Shown here: piece by piece, positions 1 to 6,594 of the stretch | Numbering within the stretch: the first letter of the stretch is position 1 | Layout: each line of letters starts with the position of its first letter | DNA from: an uncultured Clostridia bacterium | GTDB lineage: Bacteria > Bacillota > Clostridia > Oscillospirales > Butyricicoccaceae | Length of the DNA: 8,489 nucleotides | Direction of reading: 5' to 3' | NCBI GenBank assembly: GCA_910589115.1 | Contig: CAJUSB010000134.1 | Coordinates: 1 to 8,489 of the forward strand | Made by a program: the position numbers and the translations under genes | Notes under the pieces: generated by a model | What the model was told of the DNA's origin: nothing | The model's database searches: none | The model's input: only the letters and a program-made list of their open reading frames with translations

Positions 1-287
1 ACAAAACAGTGCAAAATGAGCATGTGATTTTACGACGAGTTTCACGGATTCAGGTCACAATTTATACTATTGTTATAGCGCTTTATTCACCTTGTAGATG
101 TCAGAAGTCTATTATGTTATTTCAGAGGAAGGAATCTGCTCACTCCGTATCATAAGTTGCTATCAAAATATTTAGAATTTCTTTGTGTTTTACTAAAATC
201 ATTTTCTCGTTTTAGATACAATAAAATCCCCTGAAAGCACTGTTTGAAGCGTTTTAGGGGATTTTAAGTTTCTCTATTCAGTTGTGA
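1..287. other. AT-rich region without a confident gene
   Basis: No gene can be supported here. The stretch is clearly more AT-rich than the rest of the window: the 60-base blocks starting at 1, 61 and 181 contain 24, 17 and 18 G/C. The longest open stretch is plus frame 3 from the window edge to a TAA at 153-155. It has no visible start or family motif and could be the end of a gene lying to the left, but nothing in it is recognisable. The only clear structure is the stem-loop at 223-265. Confidence 0.6.
223..265. terminator. Bidirectional terminator-like stem-loop
   Basis: Bases 223-236 pair with 252-265 as a 14-bp stem with one G-U pair, around a loop of about 15 bases. Each arm has an A-rich/T-rich outer part flanking a CCCC/GGGG core, so read in either direction the stem ends in a short T run. 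Its position 23 bases beyond the last stop (288-290) of the minus-strand reading frames suggests it ends leftward transcription. The T tract is only four bases plus scattered T, so strength is uncertain. Confidence 0.6.
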
Positions 288-480
288 TTAGCCACCATAC
301 ATCGGCTTTCTAAACGCCTTTCGTATGTAATTCGGCTTATACTTCACTTTGATAAAGTCTTCTCCAACTAGGGACGATTTTTTTGAGAAGACCATGCAGC
401 ATACTGGGATGAAATGTTCTGAACTCACGGTCTTCCCGGCGATTTATCACGTTTACATAGGGTTTCCCCGACATATCCGC
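288..480 (-). pseudogene. Possible remnant of an unidentified gene, frameshifted
   Basis: After the protease reading frame ends, two other minus frames are open and read like protein. One (480 to the stop at 337-339) contains SGKPYVNVINRREDREFRTF and FHPSMLHGLLKK. The other (about 446 to the stop at 288-290) ends in FIKVKYKPNYIRKAFRKPMY then Gly-Gly. They overlap across a run of seven T on the plus strand near 379-385. A single slip there would join them into a basic polypeptide of about 64 residues ending shortly before the stem-loop at 223-265. I do not recognise the family, and short open frames like these can occur by chance, so this is a weak inference rather than a called gene. Confidence 0.25.
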
Positions 481-2592
481 CCTTTCCCGGAATTCTCAAA
501 TATGTTGTCTCCCCACACGCATCCACCATTGAAGCGATATGGCTGGCCGACACCAGCGCCGGAACACGCTTTCCGTCTTCATCGACATAAGCCGGTATCC
601 GATATACACTTCCATCGCTTTCGATATTCATTATGCAGAGCATCTCCCCGGAGGGGCCGTCGTCATCCAGGCTCCCCACGGCCTTCCAGGTGCCGCCAAA
701 CGCGTTGGTAAATTCCATTTCCCTCCGGTTTGACTGGACGGGCATTTCACCGAGCCGATAGGTTTGCCCGGTGCTCAGGTCAGTATAGGCAACCGGTGCG
801 CTCACATCCACCACGGAAACACCGGTGCTCCTCGGTTTCACCTGCATCGTAAGCGCCAGGTCGTCTCCGTCCGTCTCTGAAAGGACCTTCATATCGCCCG
901 TAAAGCTGCCGACGTCCTCTTTCCTGCTTTTCAGCGCCGGTATGAACGGGCTGTAATTTTTAAGTACAGCATCATTCAGCTAGCAGTCCTTGTACACGTT
1001 AAGGATTTTATCAGAGTCTTTATCGACCGATTGGCTGCTCAACCGGGCCGAATACGGAAATCCCGCCTCTTGCAGCCTGCGCTCCTTTACCGCGGTAGAG
1101 AACCGGATTGTCACCCGTACCGGAAAGCAGTGCGCCCGAATTATCCTCTGAAGCTGCGTTTGTCTCTTCATCATCGAACGTAAAGTAATCACTGACTTTT
1201 CCCGCAGCGCAGAATAGTGCCTGACACTCTTCGTGCATACTTTGGTGCTGATAAAGATTGCTGTCAGCATCCGTATAGAGTGCCATGATACTCTCTGCGT
1301 ACTCATAAACGTCCAGCAGATTGTCCAGGTTCTGGCTTCCGGCGGAGCGGCTGATCGCGTATCCCAAATCGGCAATGTGATCCGAAAAAACCTCGCCCCT
1401 GACGATCGCATTCATCGCTGCCGCCATTTCATCAAAATCTTCAATCAAACCGTCTATTTTTCCGAAATCTGTCAGCGCGAGCGTTGACTCCTCTGCGTAG
1501 TTCCAGATGTTGTCGGTTCCATCGCAGCCGCCTTCTGACCTGTAAAGTGACACGCCATCCGGCTGCACATCATGTGTGGAAAAATCGGTCGGATACAGGT
1601 CAATGACCGCTTTGCCGTGGTCGACTGCCGTTACGTCATCTGCGGGTATTCCCTCACGGAACAGGGCCCCGAGCCAGTGATACTGCCAGCCGTTTCCAGG
1701 TTCTAACTCTTCTGATGCGAGCAGATAACCGACGCTGTCGGCAAGCACCCCTGCCAATTCCATGCAGGACATCAGACAGGCGTCGAAACCTACCAGGTCG
1801 ATCTTCTGTCCACGCATCTCAGCGATTGTATCTATAATATCATCGACTTAAGCGCTTGAAAGAAGCATATTCTCAAATGCGTCAGCCTCATATTGCTGAA
1901 ATTCGTCAAGTTCACAGCCATCGATAAACGCGCCGCCGTGATCCCAGAAGCTATACATCATATGATCTGCCGGATATGCATCAAGCGCATAGCCGCCAAA
2001 AATCTTCCCCGGGGTCTGAATCTGCCATATTATTGGGCAGTTCCCAATTTTCGACGTTGGCGTCACTCTCGATCCAATCGTCCAGCGCTTCATCCAGGCA
2101 TACCATGCCCTCGTCCGGCGTAATTTTGAAAGGCTCAATGCGTTCCGTACTTGGCTCTATATATCCCACGCCGTTCTCGGCAGCGGAAGCGCCTGCACCA
2201 AACGGGTCCCACGCCCTAGCGCCGCCGGTCATGACCAGCAGGTTTACGTCATCCGAAAAATCCTCAGCGCCATCGATGTCTAACACGCCGGTCTGTATGG
2301 CTTCAAGCATCTCAATCAAATCGGTGGTAGCCGCACCGCCATTGCTTTCCAGTTCGCTGCCGCACATATAGATGCAGATCGTCCAGGCATCGAAGTCCCC
2401 GGTTTCTTGCTCAGCGAACGGCGTATCCTCACTGCCGCTGCGTTGTTCCGCAAAGTGCTCCGCTTCGCTGGGAAGCAGACTGTCATTCGGATCGCTGCCC
2501 ACGTCATCATCCGCGGCAAAGCCCGTCCCCACAAAGAGGTTCAGACACATTGCCGCCGCCAGCGTGGTGGGCAACAGTTTTTTTGAACTCAT
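425..2592 (-). pseudogene. Clostripain-family (C11) secreted cysteine protease, broken
   Basis: A secreted Arg-type cysteine peptidase of the clostripain family, read right to left. The start at 2592 is chosen for the purine-rich Shine-Dalgarno at 2600-2609. Residues 1-26 form a signal peptide (MSSKKLL, hydrophobic core, cleavage after GFA). Next come WTICIYMCGSELES, the family's N-terminal signature, then YPADHMMYSFWDHGGA with the catalytic His, GFDACLMSCMEL with the catalytic Cys, and ASEELEPGNGW. The last part is a beta-rich C-terminal region. The frame is broken four times: a frameshift at the A5 run 1998-2002, an in-frame TAA at 1848-1850 between the His and Cys motifs, a frameshift at about 1052-1060, and an in-frame TAG at 980-982. 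Removing one base at the first site restores EDFGGYALDAYPAD. About 720 codons are spanned, a plausible length for the family. It ends at a TGA at 425-427 where the sequence turns AT-rich, so the C-terminus may be lost. No full-length enzyme can be made without readthrough or frameshifting. Confidence 0.88.
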
Positions 2593-2599
2593 AAACAAA

Positions 2600-2609
2600 C
2601 CCTCTTCCT
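2600..2609 (-). promoter_or_regulatory. Ribosome binding site of the protease
   Basis: The minus strand reads AGGAAGAGGG, then seven bases, then ATG at 2592. This decides the start: an ATG 39 bases upstream (2631) lies in the same frame but would place a non-secretory tail before a well-formed signal peptide. The site is intact although the gene is broken. Confidence 0.7.
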
Positions 2610-2610
2610 T

Positions 2611-4073
2611 TTGGTGATAAGAAAAACTCAATTAACGCCCAATGGCTTAGGCGGTTTTTCCAGCATCGGCTTTCCGGAGCAGACCTTCTATTTCTCCCTT
2701 GACATCCAGGAAAATCTGCATCCGGATATGAAGAATCCTGCATCAGCCCCAGAGGAAGAGGGACGTATTTCTTTCTATAACGCTTCGACCCTCCGCCTGG
2801 ATGCGGCAAACCGGTCTTTTGCCATATTTCTGGATGATGCGCTGATTTACACCGACTGCCCAACGCTGGATAACCGGATCGGTTCTCTGCGCCTGCCCAT
2901 GCTGGAACAGGACCGGGCAGAACCGCTGCTGGTAACGCTCCCCGCAGACTGCGCCGGAAAAACCCTTACCATCGCCCAGGCCACCGATCCCGCTGGCGGC
3001 GAATTGCAGGAACCGACCTCCACCGTCTGGCCCTGCGACGTCGCCCTCTATTGCGGCTCCGCCTACGAGAGTGCGTTCATTTCCGAAAGTTTTTGGACCT
3101 CCATTCCCGTCACCCTTGCCTATGCGTCCGGATTCTCATTGCTCATGCTTTTCCTCTGGCAGCTTTTCCATGAGCGGCCGGACCCCGCCGCCCTCTGCGG
3201 CGCTTTAGCAGCCTTTTCTTTCGTCTCCGCCCGCATTTCCCGAACCAGCTTTTCCCACCTCTATTTTTCTCCTTTGCCCACAGCATTTGTCACACTCTTC
3301 ATGGATCTGACAATGCTCTCACTGCTCGCTATGCTGCTGTACCGGTTCTCCGGCTGGCGGCAGCGCGCCATGTTTATCACGACTGCCGTGCTCAGCGTGA
3401 CGGCAGCTGCCAGCCTTTTCATGAATACGCTGGGACCGTACCGCTCCACCGGGATTTTCCATCCTTCCCCGCTTTGGATACTGGGGTTTCTTTTGACGCT
3501 CGCTTTCGCGTTCGGCGAATGGAAACGGCGGTGGTTCTTCCGTCTTTTCTGCCGGCTGATCCTGGCGGAAAGCGCGCTGCTCGTCCTGGTTTTCCTGCTT
3601 TTCGCAAAGTCAGGCAGCCTTTCGCGCGCTATGCCGCTCCGAGTGCTGTCAAGCATGGTTATGTTTGCATCGCTTCTCTCTGCCACGATTGATGTGCTTT
3701 ATGACGAATTTGTTCGCTGGACCGAAGCCCGCCTCCTGCTCCAGCGGAATACACTGACACAAAGCAGCTACGAAGCGCTCCTGCGGCAAAACGAACAGGT
3801 GATGATGCTCCGTCACGACATGGTAAAGCATCTGCGCCTCCTGCGTCAGTTCACCATAGATGAAAAAACGGCCTTGTATCTCGATGAGTTGATCGGTGAA
3901 AATGAAAAAATCCACTCTATGATCCAGAGTGGAAATGAAATGATGGATATTATCTTAAACAGCAAGCTGAGTGCCGCCAGATCCTGGAGCGTCATGGAAA
4001 CCTTGCCCAAACGGAATACGACAACGATCATTATAAGATAACGGTACTGCTCCCCCTGCATCAAACATTATAA
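2611..4073 (+). pseudogene. AgrC-like membrane histidine kinase, 5'-truncated and internally deleted
   Basis: A sensor kinase of the GHKL type used in peptide and cell-density signalling. The open frame from TTG 2611 to the stop at 4039-4041 gives 476 residues. Residues 20-160 form an extracellular sensor-like domain; seven membrane segments lie near 164-186, 193-209, 224-245, 253-274, 287-303, 308-331 and 343-364. A helical linker then leads to the H-box LRHDMVKHL with phospho-acceptor His402. At ILNSKLSAA (448-456) the family pattern breaks off: the N, G1 and G2 boxes that bind ATP are absent and the last 20 residues are out-of-frame sequence. The real C-terminus follows in another frame up to the TAA at 4071-4073. 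No signal peptide, ATG or Shine-Dalgarno is present at the 5' end; an in-frame TGA at 2584-2586 limits extension, so the true start appears lost. It is divergent from the protease and convergent with the LytTR regulator. It cannot autophosphorylate as it stands. Confidence 0.85.
3972..4073 (+). pseudogene. Out-of-frame C-terminal tail of the histidine kinase
   Basis: In plus frame 3, about 33 residues up to the TAA at 4071-4073 read RQILERHGNLAQ, then YKITVLLPL and a short tail. This matches the final helix and strand of GHKL kinases, where a helix with Arg/His-Gly precedes a last hydrophobic strand ending in L-P-L. It directly follows ILNSKLSAA of the upstream frame, so roughly a hundred residues of ATPase domain are missing at the join. 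The joined bases CGCCAGA (near 3975-3981) can be read as part of both sides, as expected for a deletion between short identical sequences. The size of the deletion is inferred from the family, not measured. Confidence 0.75.
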
Positions 4074-4414
4074 TCCACGAGCCGCTTTTTCAAATCCTCC
4101 AGGCGGTACTTGCTGACCGGCAGCACCTCGCCGTTGGTCAGCTCAACCTCCCGGCTGCGAACGTAAGCAATGTACTTGAGATTCACCAGGTAGGAACGGT
4201 GACACAAAATGAACTGCCGCTCCAGCAGCAGCGCGGACAGGTCGGAAAACTTCAATGCAACTTCTTCGGTGCGGTTTTCCAAGACAAGACGGGTCACCCG
4301 CCGCATTGCCTCAACTGCCATTATACTGCGGATCATGTCTGTAATCTGTCGGAGATCTTCCCGCTCATCATCGCAGACAGCAATATGCAGCTGTACGTCT
4401 CGAATGGTTTGCAT
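4061..4414 (-). CDS. LytTR response regulator with internal deletion
   Basis: The AgrA-like partner of the kinase, a DNA-binding regulator normally of about 240 residues but only 117 here. Residues 9-35 (LHIAVCDDERED and the first helix) are the start of a receiver domain with the acidic pair D15-D16. Residues from about 65 onward (FSDL, then FILCHRSYLVNLKYI, the TNG turn and LPVSKYRL) are the second half of a LytTR DNA-binding domain. The central part is absent: the phospho-acceptor Asp, the switch residues and the first half of LytTR. The reading frame survives the deletion. The start is chosen for AGAGGAGTGA at 4421-4430, nine bases before ATG 4414. It overlaps the kinase tail by 13 bases. 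Such a product could not be phosphorylated and probably could not fold normally; it is best treated as a degraded gene, although a dominant-negative or vestigial peptide cannot be excluded. Confidence 0.82.
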   Translation of the reverse strand: MQTIRDVQLHIAVCDDEREDLRQITDMIRSIMAVEAMRRVTRLVLENRTEEVALKFSDLSALLLERQFILCHRSYLVNLKYIAYVRSREVELTNGEVLPVSKYRLEDLKKRLVDYNV

Positions 4415-4447
4415 AAAACATCACTCCTCTGTGCGGTTTCTTCGTCT

Positions 4448-4475
4448 ATTACACCACGAATTCCCTGATTTACAA
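4448..4475 (-). promoter_or_regulatory. Possible promoter of the LytTR regulator
   Basis: On the minus strand TTGTAA (4470-4475) and TGTAAT (4448-4453) are separated by 16 bases. They match the sigma-A consensus at 4/6 and 5/6 positions and lie about 35 bases before the start codon at 4414. No convincing pair of LytTR-type direct repeats was found upstream. Assigned by eye only. Confidence 0.4.
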
Positions 4476-4623
4476 GAGGGCTCCGAATTAAGCCCGCTCT
4501 GTGCAGCAGTCAAGACTTTTTACAGCACTGATACAGCGTTGCATTCAAAATCAAGTAACATTACATCACCAAGGGGGTGCCTTGATATGTCCACTTTAAG
4601 GGTTAGCCGGAAGGATATTTGCC

Positions 4624-4669
4624 GAAACAAAAGAAGAAAGACAGCAAGGGATTCAAAACACTTGCTGCC
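4624..4669 (-). terminator. Rho-independent terminator of the ROK-HAD unit
   Basis: Read on the minus strand, bases 4669-4661 (GGCAGCAAG) pair with 4648-4640 (CTTGCTGTC) as a 9-bp stem with one G-U pair around a 12-base loop. A T-rich tail (TTTCTTCTTTTGTTT) follows at about 4640-4626. It lies 35 bases beyond the HAD stop codon, the expected place for the end of that transcript, and separates it from the regulator gene further left on the same strand. Confidence 0.7.
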
Positions 4670-4703
4670 TTTATCGCGCGGGCTTTTGTACCGTAAAATA
4701 TAT

Positions 4704-5357
4704 TCAAAGCTCGTTACCCGCAATCCTGTCGCGCACTTCCAGCAAACTGGTACAGACTGCGGTACATTTTTTTCGTAAATCCGGGATTGGCTGCATGAGA
4801 TCAGGAACCATCACTGTCACACAACCTGCTGCAATCCCGGCATAGACGCCGTTGATGCCGTCCTCAAATACATAACAGTCCTTTGGAGCACAGCCGAGCA
4901 TCTTTGCTGCTTTCAGGAAAATATCCGGCTTGGGCTTCCCGTTTTTGACCTGACGTCCGCTGACAATCACATCAAAATAGGATTCCATTTTTGCATACCC
5001 CAGATTCTGCATAATCATTTCCAGCGGGCTGCTGCTTGCAACAGCAAGCCTTACTCCGTGTCCTTTTAGGAAATCCAAAAGCTCCCGTGCGCCCGGTTTT
5101 ATTGGAAGATACTCTGCGGCACATTCGGCAACCCGCGCCGTGCCGCCGTCTAAAAATGCCTGTGCGTCCACCTCCGGATAATGCTTCCGGATCACTGCAA
5201 GCGAATGCGCACCGCTTGTGCCGCAGATGTCCTGCGGAAAGCCCGGGCTTGGAACCTGCCCAAATTGTTTCGCCATTTCCACCCAGCTTTCCTGATACAA
5301 GCGCTCGGTGTCAAACAGCAGCCCATCCATATCAAAAATCGCGGCTTGCTTCATCAT
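4704..5357 (-). CDS. HAD-superfamily phosphatase / beta-phosphoglucomutase-like
   Basis: A cytosolic HAD subfamily IA hydrolase of 217 residues that probably acts on a sugar phosphate. All four catalytic motifs are visible: motif I FDMDGLLFDTE with nucleophile D9 and acid/base D11; motif II VASSS (107-110); motif III GKPKPDIF (140-147) with the conserved Lys; motif IV FEDGINGVYAGIAAG (164-178) with E165-D166. The inserted helical cap lies between motifs I and II, as in beta-phosphoglucomutase and 2-deoxyglucose-6-phosphate or sugar-alcohol phosphatases. Which substrate it uses cannot be told from sequence alone. AGGAGGAG at 5361-5368 serves either of two adjacent ATGs (5357 or 5354). The gene overlaps the end of the ROK gene by 26 bases, so the two are likely translationally coupled, with the phosphatase under the control of the ROK promoter. 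Confidence 0.9.
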   Translation of the reverse strand: MMKQAAIFDMDGLLFDTERLYQESWVEMAKQFGQVPSPGFPQDICGTSGAHSLAVIRKHYPEVDAQAFLDGGTARVAECAAEYLPIKPGARELLDFLKGHGVRLAVASSSPLEMIMQNLGYAKMESYFDVIVSGRQVKNGKPKPDIFLKAAKMLGCAPKDCYVFEDGINGVYAGIAAGCVTVMVPDLMQPIPDLRKKCTAVCTSLLEVRDRIAGNEL

Positions 5358-6468
5358 CTTCTCCTCCTATTTTCAAAACCCGGCAGCCAAAGCAGCTGAG
5401 TGCAAATTTTGCAGCGCCAGTCACACAAGCGTGCTCACGGCAGGCGCATGGATAAATATAACCAATATCCCGGGCGAAACGGTCATATTGTGCGGCTTTA
5501 TTCAAAAGCTGCTGCATATATGGCCCGATCAGTCCGCCGACAGTTCCACCAATCATCAGATCGGTGTTGTACAGCATCCGCAAATTCGTCAGCAGGATCG
5601 CCAGATACCGCAAATATGAATCCCATTGAAGCATTGCGTCCGGATCGCCTGCGTGTACACGGCCGAAAAATGCTTCGATTGGTTCTGCTCCGACGGTCAG
5701 GGCCTTCGGGGAAAGATAAGCGTCCGCGCAGCCTTCCTTTCCACAATAGCAGCGGTTTCCGTCCGGAACAAGGATCATATGTCCGACTTCCCCTGCATGG
5801 AAGGTATCCCCGGTAATCAGGCGGCCATTCAGCATACACGCACCGCCTACCGTCTCATTCAGTGATAGATAAACAAAACTATCCTGTGCTGTGCGGCTCT
5901 CTGCACGGCAGGCACAGTTTGCATCATTATCAAAAACGGCAGGACAGGGGAAGCAGCGGCGAAAGCGTTCCAGCCCCATATGGGTGAGCCCGAAAATATG
6001 GGAGTACAGGATTTCAGAACCATCTGTAGTACCAGGAAAGGACACACCCGCACCCAATAATGGGGCGGGTGCTGTGTCCCTCAAAAATTGCTTCAATGCA
6101 TTTCTAAACTGTTCGTACCATTCTGGAGTGTCTTGAAAAGGCAGCACGATGGTGCGGACGCCCTTTATATTTCCACACAGATCCATCACAGCGAATTCTG
6201 CATGGTGTACTGCAATATTAACGCCAAGCGCACAGCCGGCATTTTCATTCAGGCAAAGCCTCTGCGCTTTGCGTCCTCCGTTCGATTCCGCAGAACCGCA
6301 TTCTCTCAAGACGCCAATTTCCAGCAAATCTGTTACATTTTGCAGTGTGGTCGGCATACTTAATCCCAATCCCGACGCAATATCCTGCCTGGTCAGCACG
6401 TGCTTTTCGCGCAGCAGCGCAAATATCCGATCCTTGGCCTGTTTTTTTCCTTGGATGCCTGCCTGCAT
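5332..6468 (-). CDS. ROK-family transcriptional repressor (NagC/XylR type)
   Basis: A sugar-responsive repressor of about 378 residues. An N-terminal winged helix-turn-helix (roughly residues 25-55, LTRQDIASGLGLSMPTTLQNVTDLL) is followed by the linker NGGRKAQ, then the ROK sugar-binding fold. FDNDANCAC carries the N-D-A-N motif of the sugar site; GEVGHM and the CYCGKEGCAD cluster supply the zinc ligands. The last position of the usual CxCGxxGCxE motif is Asp instead of Glu. The phosphate-binding DxGGT motif of ROK kinases is absent (LGVNIAVHHAE), which supports a regulator rather than a kinase. The start is ambiguous: GTG at 6477 has no good ribosome binding site, while ATG at 6468 has GGTGG five bases before it and is preferred. 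The gene heads a two-gene unit with the HAD phosphatase and is probably autoregulated through the palindrome over its -10 box. The ligand is unknown. Confidence 0.9.
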   Translation of the reverse strand: MQAGIQGKKQAKDRIFALLREKHVLTRQDIASGLGLSMPTTLQNVTDLLEIGVLRECGSAESNGGRKAQRLCLNENAGCALGVNIAVHHAEFAVMDLCGNIKGVRTIVLPFQDTPEWYEQFRNALKQFLRDTAPAPLLGAGVSFPGTTDGSEILYSHIFGLTHMGLERFRRCFPCPAVFDNDANCACRAESRTAQDSFVYLSLNETVGGACMLNGRLITGDTFHAGEVGHMILVPDGNRCYCGKEGCADAYLSPKALTVGAEPIEAFFGRVHAGDPDAMLQWDSYLRYLAILLTNLRMLYNTDLMIGGTVGGLIGPYMQQLLNKAAQYDRFARDIGYIYPCACREHACVTGAAKFALSCFGCRVLKIGGEDDEASRDF

Positions 6469-6495
6469 TTTATCCACCAGCTTTCGGTAAGGCTT

Positions 6496-6515
6496 TTATT
6501 AAATATATTATATAA
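6496..6515. promoter_or_regulatory. AT-rich palindrome over the ROK -10 box, candidate operator
   Basis: These 20 bases match their own reverse complement at 16 positions, with mismatches only at two symmetric pairs. The palindrome overlaps the -10 box at 6507-6512. AT-rich inverted repeats are typical operators of NagC/XylR-type ROK proteins, so autorepression is a reasonable inference. AT-rich palindromes also arise by chance. Confidence 0.4.
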
Positions 6516-6535
6516 TCTGACAGACAGTTTTGCAA
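6507..6535 (-). promoter_or_regulatory. Promoter of the ROK-HAD unit
   Basis: On the minus strand TTGCAA (6530-6535) is followed after exactly 17 bases by a perfect TATAAT (6507-6512). Initiation would fall near 6500, leaving a leader of about 30 bases before the preferred ATG. This is the best sigma-A-type promoter seen in the window. Confidence 0.75.
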
Positions 6536-6572
6536 GCAGCTTTTGGGAAAATACAGCACTAGATCGTGATTT

Positions 6573-6585
6573 CTGAGCTGCTCAG
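6573..6585 (-). terminator. Short hairpin after pgi, weak terminator candidate
   Basis: CTGAG and CTCAG form a 5-bp stem with a three-base loop (extendable through TTT/AAA with one bulge), about 10 bases after the pgi stop codon. No T run follows on either strand, so it would be a poor intrinsic terminator. Some pgi transcripts may read on into the ROK gene. Confidence 0.25.
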
Positions 6586-6594
6586 GAAAGGTGT

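Noticed and set aside
425..2592. Recoded stop codons or programmed frameshifting in the protease
   Set aside because: Four separate breaks, with no slippery-site plus structure signals noticed and with TAA used as a normal stop in neighbouring genes, fit a pseudogene better.
4521..4537. Direct repeat TACAGC-N5-TACAGC upstream of the LytTR regulator
   Set aside because: The 11-base spacing does not fit the roughly 21-base spacing of AgrA/LytTR half-sites and the motif does not match theirs; it is too short to support.
4520..4723. Minus-strand 67-residue open frame between the regulator and the HAD gene
   Set aside because: It overlaps the 3' end of the HAD gene and covers its terminator, and has no good ribosome binding site or recognisable motif.
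4587..4778. Plus-strand 63-residue open frame with a GGGGGTG-like site upstream
   Set aside because: It runs through the HAD terminator and 75 bases into the HAD gene on the opposite strand, is very basic with no family features, and looks like an antisense shadow.
5036..6490. Several long plus-strand open frames opposite the HAD and ROK genes
   Set aside because: They are antisense shadows of coherent minus-strand genes and contain no recognisable domains.
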